DNA of 64,000 nt from Algisphaera agarilytica (GCF_014207595.1 NZ_JACHGY010000001.1:992001-1056000); one strand, 5' to 3'; counted from the first letter of the stretch, positions 51,985 to 61,315 are shown. Numbers and translations are program-made. Notes: a model not told the origin generated them from the sequence alone.

Positions 51985-52135
51985 CACCAACAATCTCGCG
52001 AAACGTCTCTTTGGCCGCATATCGCGGTGCGCGCTGGGCACTTAATCGTGGCAATCAGAACTTGACACCAAGCGGATTAGATGGATTGGGGTGCTGCCTC
52101 TGGCACAGAAAACTGGAGTTAACGTCCGCGCCACA
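51985..52135 (-). pseudogene. Decayed copy of the serine-recombinase 3' end and its downstream flank
   Basis: Two blocks match the flank and 3' end of the recombinase near 57500-57620 in the same orientation and order. AAACGTCTCTTTGGCCGCATA at about 52000-52021 aligns with AAACGTTTCTTTGGCTACATA, and a 48-base block ending at about 52132 aligns with 57565-57620 apart from a 13-base gap. The frame is destroyed. The whole 51940-52381 gap holds no intact gene and is lower in G+C than its surroundings. Confidence 0.6.
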
Positions 52136-52381
52136 ACTATACAGAATCTAGTAACAAGGGAGGAAACTGATCGTATATCGACTAGGACTTCGCCTTACGC
52201 ATCTGTATATCACCGCAAAAGACAGTAATACGGATAAACCCTCCAGAAATTGAGCCTCCATTTCTCAAAAAATTTGGTACCGGTGAAGTAATTTGCTTTC
52301 GGCAACGTCATCAATATGCCATAGGCTATTGACCGCGGTTACGAATCGAGTCTCTTCTACATAATCATCTTGTCTTTATTT

Positions 52382-53863
52382 ATGAAAAAGTTATTCAGAA
52401 GCCTCGCTTGGATCGCGGGAGTTTTACTGGCCATCGTGGTGGTGTTGGGAGTGGCGGGCAGCATTGTCGCGGCGCGGTTTGCCCCCGGCGATGACCAAGA
52501 CCTCGAGGTCTGGCTCAAAACCGTCGAAACTGGTGAACTCGTCGAAACTCTGGCGGCCCCGGGATTGGTGGAGGCCGTTACGGAGGTAGAGATCAGCGCC
52601 CGGGTCTCCGCACGGATCCTCGATATCCCTCATGGTGAGGGCAAACAAGTCACGGCAGGGGACACCGCCTCCGATTCGCCGATCCCCCCGTCGATTTTGA
52701 TCGAACTCGATGCCTCGGACCTTCGGGCCCAGCTCGATGCGGCCCAGAAACGCCGTGACAGCCTCATCGCCACAACCGCGGTCGACCGCGCGCGGATCCG
52801 CGGGCTCCAGGCCAGCCGTAAGAGCGCTCTGACGACTCTGGATGACGCCCGCTCCGACCTCGAGCGCCAGACCCAGCTGCTGGAGAGTGGCGATGTCAGC
52901 GCCATGGTGCTGGAAGATGCCCGTCAGGCCTTTGCGTCGGCCGAAGCCGCCGCCGCGTCTGCCGAGGCAAATCTGCAGGCGGCGGAACTCGGACTCGAAG
53001 TCACGGGGTTCAACATTGCTTCGTCTGAGGCCGAGATTCAACGCCTGCGGGAGAACCTGGCGTACACCACCATCACTTCACCGATCGACGGAATCGTCAC
53101 CCGCGTCAACGTCGAGGCTGGCGAGATCGCAGTCACGGGGACGATGAATAATCCCGGCACGGTGCTTATTGAGGTTGCTGACCTCTCCGGGCTGGTCGTG
53201 ACCGCCCGGGTCGACGAGTCGGACATCATCCGGGCCAAGGAGGGCCAACCCGCAAAGATCTACATCGCCGCGTACCCCGACCAGGTGTTCGACGGGATCG
53301 TCGAGCGAGTCGCATTGGCCACGTCGACACAAACCGCGGCTGGCCGGGGCAGCACGGGCTCCGCCTACTTCGAGACCCGCATCCGCCTGAACGAGCTACC
53401 AGACCCCATCCGCACCGGGCTCTCGGCCAGCGTCGAGATCGAGGCCGCCAAGTACCACGACGTTTTGCTGGTGCCCAATCAATCCGTGATGAGCGTGCCG
53501 ATCGAGTCGCTGCCCACAGTCGAAGACGGGGACGACGAGCAGGACGGCGAAGACGCCGTGCCGGCCACTTACAACGTAGGCAGCCGGACGACTGCGCTAG
53601 CGGTCTACGCCGTGCGGGACGGAAAGGCGACGCTGGTGCCGGTCGAGATCGGCGCATCGGATGAGAACAACACCGTCATTACTGCAGGGCTCGAGGTCGG
53701 CGACACCGTGATCAGCGGGCCGTTCGCCTCCTTGAGCCAGCTGGCCAAAGACCTCAAGGTTCGGGTCACTCGCCGGGACGGCAAGACGATCGATGCCGAG
53801 GAATCATCATCAGACGCTGTGGATAAAGGCAAGGGTGGAGGCAATGATGACGACGCCCAGTGA
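52382..53863 (+). CDS. macA: MacA-like periplasmic adaptor (HlyD/RND-type membrane fusion protein)
   Basis: 493 residues. A membrane anchor (LAWIAGVLLAIVVVLGVAGSIVAA), lipoyl-like halves (VEAVTEVEISARVSARI and TITSPIDGIVTRVNVEAGE), a long coiled-coil hairpin between them (DLRAQLDAAQKRRDSL ... AEANLQAAELGL), a beta-barrel and a membrane-proximal domain give the standard MacA order. The C-terminus is Ser/Asp/Gly-rich. It should bridge the inner-membrane ABC permease to the outer-membrane channel encoded next. ATG at 52382 lacks a clear ribosome site. Confidence 0.9.
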   Translation: MKKLFRSLAWIAGVLLAIVVVLGVAGSIVAARFAPGDDQDLEVWLKTVETGELVETLAAPGLVEAVTEVEISARVSARILDIPHGEGKQVTAGDTASDSPIPPSILIELDASDLRAQLDAAQKRRDSLIATTAVDRARIRGLQASRKSALTTLDDARSDLERQTQLLESGDVSAMVLEDARQAFASAEAAAASAEANLQAAELGLEVTGFNIASSEAEIQRLRENLAYTTITSPIDGIVTRVNVEAGEIAVTGTMNNPGTVLIEVADLSGLVVTARVDESDIIRAKEGQPAKIYIAAYPDQVFDGIVERVALATSTQTAAGRGSTGSAYFETRIRLNELPDPIRTGLSASVEIEAAKYHDVLLVPNQSVMSVPIESLPTVEDGDDEQDGEDAVPATYNVGSRTTALAVYAVRDGKATLVPVEIGASDENNTVITAGLEVGDTVISGPFASLSQLAKDLKVRVTRRDGKTIDAEESSSDAVDKGKGGGNDDDAQ

Positions 53864-54599
53864 TCGCCCGCCACTCCTGGAGCTGACGGGGATCACCCGG
53901 ATCTTCCACGTCGGCAGCGAAACCGTCCACGCGCTCGCGGGGGTCGACCTGACCATCCGGCACGGCGAATTCGTGTCCATCATGGGTAGCTCGGGCTCGG
54001 GTAAGAGTACGTTGATGAACGTCTTGGGCTGCCTCGACCGCCCGACGGACGGGGACTATTACCTGGATGGTCAAGCGGTGAGCCGGATGTCGAGCTGGGC
54101 CCTCGCTGATGTACGCAACGCCCGGCTGGGATTCGTGTTTCAAAGCTTCGAGCTCATGGCCCGCACCCCGGCGTGGAAGAACGTCGCGCTGCCGTTGATG
54201 TATGGCGAATCCGGCGGGCGGCGAGCGAAAGTTAAAGCGCTCGCTGCGCTCGATAAAGTCGGCTTGTCGGACCGCGCCTCGCACCGCCCCAGCCAGCTCT
54301 CTGGCGGGCAGAAACAGCGCGTCGCGATCGCCCGGGCTCTCGTGAACGAGCCCAAAATCCTTTTCGCCGACGAGCCCACCGGCAACCTCGACTCGCAGAC
54401 AACCTCCGAGATCCTCGATCTCTTCGGCCAGCTTCACGCCGAAGGGCACACCCTCGTGATGGTCACTCACGAGTCCGACGTCGCCGCCCACGCGCAACGG
54501 GTGATCCGTATGAAAGACGGCCGGGCCGACTCAGATCTCTCCACGGACCAAGACCCAGTCACCGCGCCGTTCCGTCAGTCGATAGAGGTGACGGCGTGA
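53847..54599 (+). CDS. MacB-type ABC transporter ATP-binding protein
   Basis: About 250 residues. Walker [12 protein letters not shown]-loop VFQSFELM, signature [15 protein letters not shown], Walker [13 protein letters not shown] and the H-loop VTHES are all intact. It belongs to the LolD/MacB class and energises the permease downstream. The start overlaps the adaptor gene by 17 bases; GGAGG five bases before 53847 decides it over 53844. The stop overlaps the next start (GTGA). Confidence 0.93.
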   Translation: MTTPSDRPPLLELTGITRIFHVGSETVHALAGVDLTIRHGEFVSIMGSSGSGKSTLMNVLGCLDRPTDGDYYLDGQAVSRMSSWALADVRNARLGFVFQSFELMARTPAWKNVALPLMYGESGGRRAKVKALAALDKVGLSDRASHRPSQLSGGQKQRVAIARALVNEPKILFADEPTGNLDSQTTSEILDLFGQLHAEGHTLVMVTHESDVAAHAQRVIRMKDGRADSDLSTDQDPVTAPFRQSIEVTA

Positions 54600-55864
54600 T
54601 CCAGCACGTACTCCTCGCTCCGCTACGGATGCTACGGCTGACCTACGTCAGTGTGCAGATGTCGCTCGGGCAGATCTGGGCCAACAAGCTGCGCAGCTTG
54701 TTGGCGACGCTGGGAATCGTGATCGGCATCGCGTCGGTCGTCGCGGTGATCGCGGCCCTGGCCGGACTCAAGACTAAGGTGCTTGCCGAATTCGAGACCT
54801 TCGGGGCCAACAAGGTCTTCGTCTTCCCCGACCGGCCCGACTCCGGCCCCGACCGCAACGCGCCGTTCTACGGCCGGATCAACCTCGAACCGCAGCAGTT
54901 CAACGGCCTGCTCGAACAGGCACCGTCAGTGGCCGACTTCTGTCGACTTGGCGAAGGCTCCTCGAATGTCGACTACCTCGACACGCATTTAGAGAACGTC
55001 AGCATCTACGGCATCGACTTCTCCTGGCACGGCATCCATAACCGCTGGGTTGAGAAAGGCCGAACCTTCAGCGTGGTCGATCAGCTCAACGCCCGCCCGG
55101 TTTGCCTAATCACCACCAAAACCCGCGATGACCTGAAACTGCCCGAAGACCCGATCGGCGAGAGCATCATCATGTACTCGCAGAAGTTCAGAATCGTCGG
55201 CATTGTGGAAGCGAGCCCCGCGGGCGCGGCGTTTGGCGGCGGCGTGGTGCGGCAGGAGATCTACGTCCCGTTCCCCACGCAGATACGCCGCGACACGCCG
55301 TGGGTCTACGCGGTGGCCGTCGCCCACTCGCCCGAAGTCGCCGAGGAAGCCAGCGCCGAGATCCAGGTGTTCCTCCGCAACACCCGCGGCATCGCGCCTG
55401 GCGACCCCGACAACTTCCGCATGGAGGTGCTCAGCCAAGCCATCGAGCAGTTTCAGAGCCTGGCTGCCGGCGTCACCGCCGTAGCGGGCGGCATCGTCTC
55501 GATCTCGCTGCTCGTCGGTGGCGTCGGCATCATGAACATCATGCTCGTGTCGGTCTCCGAACGCACCCGGGAGATAGGCCTGCGTAAAGCCGTCGGGGCC
55601 AAACCCACAGCCCTGCTGATGCAGTTCCTCATCGAGAGCGTCACCCTCTGCACCGTCGGCGGGATGATCGGCCTAGGTGTCGGCCAGCTCATGGTCGAGG
55701 GTATCCAGGGCATCCCCAACGCCAACCTCGACCAGGCCTACATCCCGCTATGGGCGGTGCTACTGGCCTTGGCGTTCTCCGGCGGCGTGGGCGTGACGTT
55801 CGGCTTTTTCCCCGCCCTCAAGGCGGCCCGTATGGACCCCATCGAGGCGCTGCGTCATGAGTAA
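54596..55864 (+). CDS. MacB-type ABC transporter permease (FtsX/MacB core)
   Basis: 422 residues, GTG start overlapping the previous stop. A first helix (LATLGIVIGIASVVAVIAAL) is followed by a large periplasmic domain, then three helices in the FtsX core (AVAGGIVSISLLVGGVGIMNIMLVSVSERTREIGLRKAVGAK, LIESVTLCTVGGMIGLGVGQL, LLALAFSGGVGVTFGFFPALKAARMDPIEALRHE). In E. coli MacB ATPase and permease are one chain; here they are separate. It should export a macrolide, lipopeptide or other molecule with the adaptor and TolC protein. Confidence 0.92.
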   Translation: MIQHVLLAPLRMLRLTYVSVQMSLGQIWANKLRSLLATLGIVIGIASVVAVIAALAGLKTKVLAEFETFGANKVFVFPDRPDSGPDRNAPFYGRINLEPQQFNGLLEQAPSVADFCRLGEGSSNVDYLDTHLENVSIYGIDFSWHGIHNRWVEKGRTFSVVDQLNARPVCLITTKTRDDLKLPEDPIGESIIMYSQKFRIVGIVEASPAGAAFGGGVVRQEIYVPFPTQIRRDTPWVYAVAVAHSPEVAEEASAEIQVFLRNTRGIAPGDPDNFRMEVLSQAIEQFQSLAAGVTAVAGGIVSISLLVGGVGIMNIMLVSVSERTREIGLRKAVGAKPTALLMQFLIESVTLCTVGGMIGLGVGQLMVEGIQGIPNANLDQAYIPLWAVLLALAFSGGVGVTFGFFPALKAARMDPIEALRHE

Positions 55865-57488
55865 CCTCTTTCATCCCCCCCAAACCGGGGCCGCGCTGAT
55901 CGTGGTCGCCTGCGGGCTCGTTGGCTGCGCCGACCCGTTCCGCCACGATCCAGTGACGCAAGAGGCCTACCGCGCGAAGCTGCAAAATATCGAGCCGGTC
56001 ACGCTCGAGACGTTCACCGCGACCGAGCCCGCCCCGCCGATGCCCGAAGCCCCCGCCGAACTGGAGCTGACGCTCGAGCAATGCCGGGCCTGGGTCTTGG
56101 CCGACAGCCTCGACCTCGATGTTCGATTGCTCGATCCGACTCTCGCGGATCTCTCGGTCACCGCCGCCGAGGCGCGGTTCGAGGCGGTGCTGTTCGGCTC
56201 CGCCAACTACAGCGACACCGAAACCCCGACCGCCTCGACCCTCGACGGCAGCGAGGTGCAAAGCTCTCGCGGCCAACTCGGCGTCCGTCTGCCGCTGCGT
56301 ACCGGCGGAACCCTGACCGCCGACTTCGTCGCGCAGCGCCTCGACACCGACAACACGTTCTCGACGCTCAATCCGTCGTTCGACGGCGACGCCAACATCT
56401 CGCTGTCCCAACCGCTGCTCCGTAACGCAGGCCAACGCGTCACCGAAGCCCCGATCCAGATCGCCCGGCTCGACGCTCAAGCCGTCTCCGCTCGAACCCG
56501 CGTTGATGTGATCCGCGTGCTGACCGCAATCGATCGAGCCTACTGGCAACTGTACCAAGCGCAGCAGGAACTCACCGTCCGGCAGCAGCAACATGAACTC
56601 GCCATCGCCCAACTCGAACGCGCCGAGCGTCTGGTCGAGGCCGGCGCCGCCGCGGACGTTGAGGTCATCCGCGCCCAGGCCGGGGTCGCCGACGGACTGG
56701 AGGCGATTATCACCGCCGAGAATACGCTCCGCCTCACCCAACGCTCGATCAAACGCCTGATCAACCAGCCCCATCTACCGCTCAACGGCCCGACCGCTTT
56801 GGTCGCCGTCACGCCTGCCAACCCCGTGAACTACGCCCTCGACGGCGATCGGCTGCTCGACACCGCGATGGATCAGCGCGTCGAACTTATCGAAACCGAG
56901 CTCCAACTTGCCCAAGACGCTTTGAATATCGATATCCGCCGCAACGCAACACTGCCCCTGGCCTCGCTCGACTACCGCTATACCCGCAACGGCCTAGGCG
57001 GCTCGTTCAACGACGCGTTCAGCCAGGTCTTCGAGGAAGACTTCGACGGCCACAGCATTGGACTGCGGGTTGAGGTACCACTTGGAAACCAAGCCGCCAA
57101 GTCAGAACTTCAGCGTGCCCTACTCACGCGCGTGCAACGGCTCTCGAACCGTCGGCTGCAAGAAGTTCAGATCGCCCAAGAAATCGCGAACGCCTTAGAT
57201 ACCCTCACCACGACGTGGCAGCGCATCCTGGCCACCCGGCAAGCCGTGTTGCTGGAAGCACGCGTGCTAGAGGCCGAACAGCGCCAGTTCGAGTTGGGGC
57301 TGGTCACCTCGACGCAAGTATTGGAAGCCCAAGCTCGACTGGCTGACGCTCGATCCCGAGAGGTGAGCGCCATTACCGCTTACCAGATCGCCCAAATCGA
57401 CCTCGCATTTGCCACCGGCACCGTTCTCGGCGAAGCCCGCATCCGCTGGGAACCGCTCGGCTTAGACTCGGAAAGCCAGAAGCGATAG
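55857..57488 (+). CDS. TolC-family outer-membrane efflux lipoprotein
   Basis: 543 residues. The signal ends in a lipobox (LVVACGLVGC, Cys24), and two long helical repeats with beta-strand segments follow (LTLEQCRAWVLADSLDLDVRLLD ... and its counterpart after AVTPANPVNYALDGDRLLDTAMDQRVELIETELQL). The pattern matches OEP/TolC channels. It overlaps the permease gene by eight bases and completes a four-gene adaptor-ATPase-permease-channel operon. Confidence 0.9.
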   Translation: MSNLFHPPQTGAALIVVACGLVGCADPFRHDPVTQEAYRAKLQNIEPVTLETFTATEPAPPMPEAPAELELTLEQCRAWVLADSLDLDVRLLDPTLADLSVTAAEARFEAVLFGSANYSDTETPTASTLDGSEVQSSRGQLGVRLPLRTGGTLTADFVAQRLDTDNTFSTLNPSFDGDANISLSQPLLRNAGQRVTEAPIQIARLDAQAVSARTRVDVIRVLTAIDRAYWQLYQAQQELTVRQQQHELAIAQLERAERLVEAGAAADVEVIRAQAGVADGLEAIITAENTLRLTQRSIKRLINQPHLPLNGPTALVAVTPANPVNYALDGDRLLDTAMDQRVELIETELQLAQDALNIDIRRNATLPLASLDYRYTRNGLGGSFNDAFSQVFEEDFDGHSIGLRVEVPLGNQAAKSELQRALLTRVQRLSNRRLQEVQIAQEIANALDTLTTTWQRILATRQAVLLEARVLEAEQRQFELGLVTSTQVLEAQARLADARSREVSAITAYQIAQIDLAFATGTVLGEARIRWEPLGLDSESQKR

Positions 57489-57558
57489 CTACGAATCGCA
57501 ACCCAATGTCACCAAACGTTTCTTTGGCTACATACGGCCGTGTGTGCCAACCGATTGC

Positions 57559-59271
57559 CTAGGGGGCTACCTCGAGGCCGAGAAACTGGGCTTGTTTGCC
57601 CCAGTTCAACGTCTGCGCGGCCTCGAGCAGATTGGTCAGCGTGATCCGAACAGGCAATTCCCCACTTAGAGCCTGCTTCAGGATCGTGGGAGATAGTTGA
57701 ACCAAGGGTAGGTACTTCCGGATCCGGCTCGCCGAGACGTTCTGCTGCTTCGCGAGTCTCGGCAGGTTGACACCGCTTTCCATGAATAACTCACGCCAGC
57801 GATAGGCTTGCCCAATCGCGGAAACAATGTGGCTTTGAGGCGTTGGGGTTCCGGGCGCTACGAGGTCTTGTCCGTCTGGTGAGACCAACATTCGCTTTCC
57901 GTCGAGCCGCTTGATCTGCAACGCGATACGCAGCCGGACCTTCTTCCGGTAGTTATCCACCCGCGGCTGATAGAGGCAGCGAGGACAAGGCGCAGCCTCT
58001 GCGTTAGGCGTATGGGGCCATTCAACCTCCCGCACCGCCTCAAGCTGATCCGGCAATAGTTTGACGGTCAGTTCATCCGGTGCCAGTACGATTCGGTGAA
58101 TAAGACGCCTAATCCAGTAGTCACGCGTGCCAACATCGGATCGAAGCAGCGGATCTCTGACGTCCTCATCCAGGTAATTCAACACCAACGCGCGGACCAG
58201 CTCGTCGAGGTAGCTCGCATTGATCGTCTTGATGGGGCAATTCTTATACCCCTGCTGAATCCCTTTCTGGCTGACGTAGTACCGAACCAGACGCTTCTGG
58301 CCCCCGGAAGTGGCTGCCGCCCTATTGGAGATCGGCCGGTGGACCGAGCTGGGGCTCATTGCGTAACTTTCGTGTGTTCGAAGTTTGCCCTTCAGTAGGT
58401 GAGGTTGGCTCCAGCGATGCTGCGACTGGCGGATCACCGAGTCGATCTCCCCTTGCACCTGGTCCCACAACTTCCGGGACACGATGGGTTCGTGTTGGCC
58501 CTTCCAGTCTTTGTCCTTATGCACGATCCGGCCGATGTACAGCGGATTGGTCAGCATGTCGCGAAGGTACTTGGCCGTCAAGGGCTTCCCGCCGTGCTCT
58601 CTCCCCCTGCTGCTCACCCAGTACCTTGTGGTGTAGCCTTCACTGTTGAGCTTCTCCGCCAACGCCAACATGGAACCGTCCGCCTCCAAGAACCCCCGGA
58701 AGGTTTTTTCCACCAGTTCCGCTTCCGGGGGATGGATGTATAGCTTCCGCTCTTTCAGGCGGTAGCCGAGAGGAGGCTGGCCACCAACCCACAGCCCCTT
58801 CTTCTTGGTGGCGGCGATCTTGTCGCGTATCCGTTCACCGGTGACCTCACGCTCGAACTGGGCGAAACTCAGCAACATGTTTAAGGTCAGACGACCCATG
58901 CTGGTCGTGGTATTGAACTGCTGGGTCACAGACACGAACGAGACGTCGCGGTCCTCGAAGACCTTCATCATGGCGGCGAAGTCGCTCAAGGAGCGAGATA
59001 GTCGGTCTACTTTGTAGACCACCACCACATCGACAAGGCCGTAATCGATATCTTTGAGCAGTTGCTTGAGCCCGGGGCGTTCCATGTTCCCGCCGGTGAA
59101 GCCGCCGTCGTCGTAAGCCGTCTCGATCGCTACCCAGCCCTCGTGTATCTGGCTACGGATGTAGTCGAGACCTGCTTCACGCTGAGCGTCAAGTGAATTG
59201 AAGGCTTGATCGAGGCCTTCCTCATGGGATTTACGCGTGTACACCGCGCATCGAATCAGTTTGGAACTCAT
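57559..59271 (-). CDS. Large serine recombinase (resolvase/invertase N-terminal domain)
   Basis: 570 residues. The catalytic serine is Ser15 in AVYTRKSHEEGLDQAFNSL, and DVVVVYKVDRLSRSL plus the E-helix FERE-VTGERIRDKI give a complete resolvase domain. A recombinase domain (LGYRLKERKLYIHPPEAELVEKTF...) and a modified zinc-ribbon region follow, in which the usual CxxC is replaced by LRTHESYAM while a later CPRC appears. It should integrate and excise the element by attP/attB recombination. GAGGGGG before the ATG sets the start, which overlaps the DUF2924 stop codon. Confidence 0.92.
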   Translation of the reverse strand: MSSKLIRCAVYTRKSHEEGLDQAFNSLDAQREAGLDYIRSQIHEGWVAIETAYDDGGFTGGNMERPGLKQLLKDIDYGLVDVVVVYKVDRLSRSLSDFAAMMKVFEDRDVSFVSVTQQFNTTTSMGRLTLNMLLSFAQFEREVTGERIRDKIAATKKKGLWVGGQPPLGYRLKERKLYIHPPEAELVEKTFRGFLEADGSMLALAEKLNSEGYTTRYWVSSRGREHGGKPLTAKYLRDMLTNPLYIGRIVHKDKDWKGQHEPIVSRKLWDQVQGEIDSVIRQSQHRWSQPHLLKGKLRTHESYAMSPSSVHRPISNRAAATSGGQKRLVRYYVSQKGIQQGYKNCPIKTINASYLDELVRALVLNYLDEDVRDPLLRSDVGTRDYWIRRLIHRIVLAPDELTVKLLPDQLEAVREVEWPHTPNAEAAPCPRCLYQPRVDNYRKKVRLRIALQIKRLDGKRMLVSPDGQDLVAPGTPTPQSHIVSAIGQAYRWRELFMESGVNLPRLAKQQNVSASRIRKYLPLVQLSPTILKQALSGELPVRITLTNLLEAAQTLNWGKQAQFLGLEVAP

Positions 59272-59738
59272 TGGATCCCCCTCACTCGGTTGAGGCCGAA
59301 GAAACGCGGACCGGACCAATGGGCCCGGGTGATCTCCTTAGCGATCTGGGTGAGGCTGCGGTACTCCTGGCCCCGGAACTCGAATCGCTTGCCGGGTTCG
59401 ACCACCACCACTTCGTAGGTCTTACCCTGCCAATTCCGAATGAGCTTAGCCCCAGCCTGAAGTACCGGCTTGGACGGTGTTCGGATCTTCCGAGGTTTCC
59501 GGGAATTGACGCTTTGGGGAGGTGCTTGGACACCTCGAATCGCAGACTTCAGCATGGTTTGAGTAGCGGCGTCGATACCTCCACCTTGGGCTTGCCAAGC
59601 AAGGTCACGGCGAAGCAGAAGCTTGACCTTAGGGGGAGGCTTACCACGGTTCGTTTGCTGCCAGCTCTGCGATAGTTCGGGTAATGATAGACCCTTGAGA
59701 TCATTCAGAGATCGTGGAGTGTTCATACCCACATACAT
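59268..59738 (-). CDS. DUF2924 protein, partner of the recombinase
   Basis: 156 residues. The C-terminal half, GAKLIRNWQGKTYEVVVVEPGKRFEFRGQEYRSLTQIAKEITRAHWSGPRFFGLNR, is DUF2924, a domain that very often sits directly upstream of large serine recombinases in bacterial islands. A role as recombination directionality factor or accessory DNA-binding protein is plausible but unproven. The stop codon overlaps the recombinase start by four bases, so translation is coupled. ATG at 59726 is an alternative start. Confidence 0.87.
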   Translation of the reverse strand: MYVGMNTPRSLNDLKGLSLPELSQSWQQTNRGKPPPKVKLLLRRDLAWQAQGGGIDAATQTMLKSAIRGVQAPPQSVNSRKPRKIRTPSKPVLQAGAKLIRNWQGKTYEVVVVEPGKRFEFRGQEYRSLTQIAKEITRAHWSGPRFFGLNRVRGIQ

Positions 59739-59800
59739 CCATATCTACCGGCAGATATCAAGGCATGATCGATAGGATCATCCCTGTGTTCTGGCACTAT

Positions 59801-60949
59801 CTATGGACGCTTCGGGGTGCTTCCGTGGATCACTTCCGGGGGGGTGAAGTGGGATAGGATGCCTTCGACGAGGGCGTGATCATGGAGCTTGCAGACCGTC
59901 TGGCGTCGGGCCTTGAGCCTCAGGGCTTCCTCACGGGGCACCACCGCAACCCAATTGACACCGATACACCAATCGCAGCGGTCCGGATCGTGGAGGTGCT
60001 CTTTCATGGGTGCCTTCTCGAGCGGCAACTCCAATAGACGCTTACTTTTAACCGGCGAGACGAAGTCACGCTGCATCACCGCTTCAGAGACCACCTCACC
60101 TACCCCCACATAACCGTGGCGGCTGAGGTAAGCCATGATCTTGTCGCCCGGCTGCAAGCGGCTAATCTGCCGGATCCATTTGGGACCCCCGCCTGCCTGC
60201 ATGAACCCGTATCGCTGACAGTCTTCCCAGCAGCGACTATTGGTCGGTGATTCGCCGACATTCACGAACCAGTAACCCTCGCCGTCTATCCAGCCACCGC
60301 CTCGAGTGGCCCGGCGTACCCCTCGCGACTTGTCTTTGGCCCGGACCAAGAAGTCTCCTGCTTCAGGTAGCGGGATGATGCGTTGGACGTCGAGGATTAG
60401 TTCGTCTCCCTGGCGATGCGGCCGGATCCTCACACAAGTGATATCTAAGTCACGCTGATTGAGCCAGATGACGGACGTTGTGACCTCCTTGTGGAAGTCG
60501 GGTGCCACCAGAACGATGCGGACCTCCTGGCCGAAGAACTCCTCCTGAGGCCCGTCCCAGTCGAGGAAATCCAGCAAAACCTGCTCAGCTTCAGTCGACG
60601 TGGATCCGGAGTACTTGGCATAAGCAGCAACCGCCTGATCAAAGGTCATCGTCGAGGCCATGGCGGCGTATCGGATCGCCTGCAGGTCCAATTGTCCGTC
60701 GTTGGTGGTGCGTTTCAGTTCGATCACCACCAACCGGGCCTCGGTATCCAGGGCTAGCAAGTCGATGCGACGACGGCTGTCGTCCCAGTCAGCAAACTCG
60801 TCGGTCAACACCAAGGCATCGGGAAGCAGGACGTCGATCTGCTCCCGAAGCAGTCGCTGGAGGTCGTAGCGTTCGGAGACGCCCTCCTGAGCAAAATTGG
60901 TGACGGGAAGCGTGGTGAGTTGATCGGAATCGAGGCGGAATAAGGGCAT
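59801..60949 (-). CDS. PD-(D/E)XK nuclease fused to an EVE/PUA-like domain
   Basis: 382 residues, no signal peptide. Residues 1-about 140 form a NucS/DUF91-like nuclease with Asp63 in RRIDLLALD, Glu77-Leu-Lys79 in VVIELKR and a following LDLQAIRYAAM helix. Residues about 225-330 (GEGYWFVNVGESPTNSRCWEDCQRYGFMQAGGG ... LQPGDKIMAYLSRHGYVGVGEV) look like an EVE/PUA-type module that binds modified bases. The combination suggests a modification-dependent restriction enzyme protecting the island host from phage. It is divergent from the small XRE gene and separated from it by a shared palindrome. Confidence 0.75.
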   Translation of the reverse strand: MPLFRLDSDQLTTLPVTNFAQEGVSERYDLQRLLREQIDVLLPDALVLTDEFADWDDSRRRIDLLALDTEARLVVIELKRTTNDGQLDLQAIRYAAMASTMTFDQAVAAYAKYSGSTSTEAEQVLLDFLDWDGPQEEFFGQEVRIVLVAPDFHKEVTTSVIWLNQRDLDITCVRIRPHRQGDELILDVQRIIPLPEAGDFLVRAKDKSRGVRRATRGGGWIDGEGYWFVNVGESPTNSRCWEDCQRYGFMQAGGGPKWIRQISRLQPGDKIMAYLSRHGYVGVGEVVSEAVMQRDFVSPVKSKRLLELPLEKAPMKEHLHDPDRCDWCIGVNWVAVVPREEALRLKARRQTVCKLHDHALVEGILSHFTPPEVIHGSTPKRP

Positions 60950-61039
60950 ATCGAATTCTCCGGAGCCGTCGAACTACCGTGCTGGGGAACACCCCCAACT
61001 GTTTGAACACGAGGAAGCTGCGGCATGGACCATATTGCC

Positions 61040-61058
61040 TGACAACAAAGAGTTGTCA
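61040..61058. promoter_or_regulatory. Inverted repeat TGACAAC-N5-GTTGTCA over divergent promoters
   Basis: The palindrome covers a minus-strand TTGACA (-35), which is followed after about 16-17 bases by CAATAT/AATATG, a likely promoter for the nuclease gene. On the plus strand it lies in the spacer between TTGCCT and AATAGC. It is probably the operator of the XRE protein at 61085. Confidence 0.6.
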
Positions 61059-61084
61059 ATAGCAATCCACACGATCCTGTTGGG

Positions 61085-61315
61085 GTGCCCAAGCCGCAAA
61101 TACGACCCGATTACGCCCCCCTACCCGAGCTCCTACGTGAGATGCGCGACCGCGCGGGGCTAACCCAACGTGACTTGGCCGAACGCCTGGGGATGCCGCA
61201 AAACACGATCTACCGTATGGAGCAAGGGATTCGCCGATGTGACGTCCTGGAGTTGATCGACTGGTGCCGGGCATGCGACTACAACCCGAAACGGGCCTTC
61301 AACAAGTTGCTGTAA
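61085..61315 (+). CDS. Small XRE-family regulator
   Basis: 76 residues from a GTG start: almost all is a helix-turn-helix domain (LLREMRDRAGLTQRDLAERLGMPQNTIYRMEQGIRRCDVLELIDWCRACDYNP). The size and position opposite a nuclease recall the C (controller) proteins of restriction-modification systems or a phage Cro-like repressor. TGACAAC-GTTGTCA upstream is the obvious binding site. The stop lies 12 bases from the terminase stop on the other strand. Confidence 0.82.
   Translation: MPKPQIRPDYAPLPELLREMRDRAGLTQRDLAERLGMPQNTIYRMEQGIRRCDVLELIDWCRACDYNPKRAFNKLL

Noticed and set aside
51940-52381. Short frames between tRNA-Ser and the adaptor gene
   Set aside because: All are brief, without ribosome sites; the interval fits a decayed recombinase end and promoter DNA.
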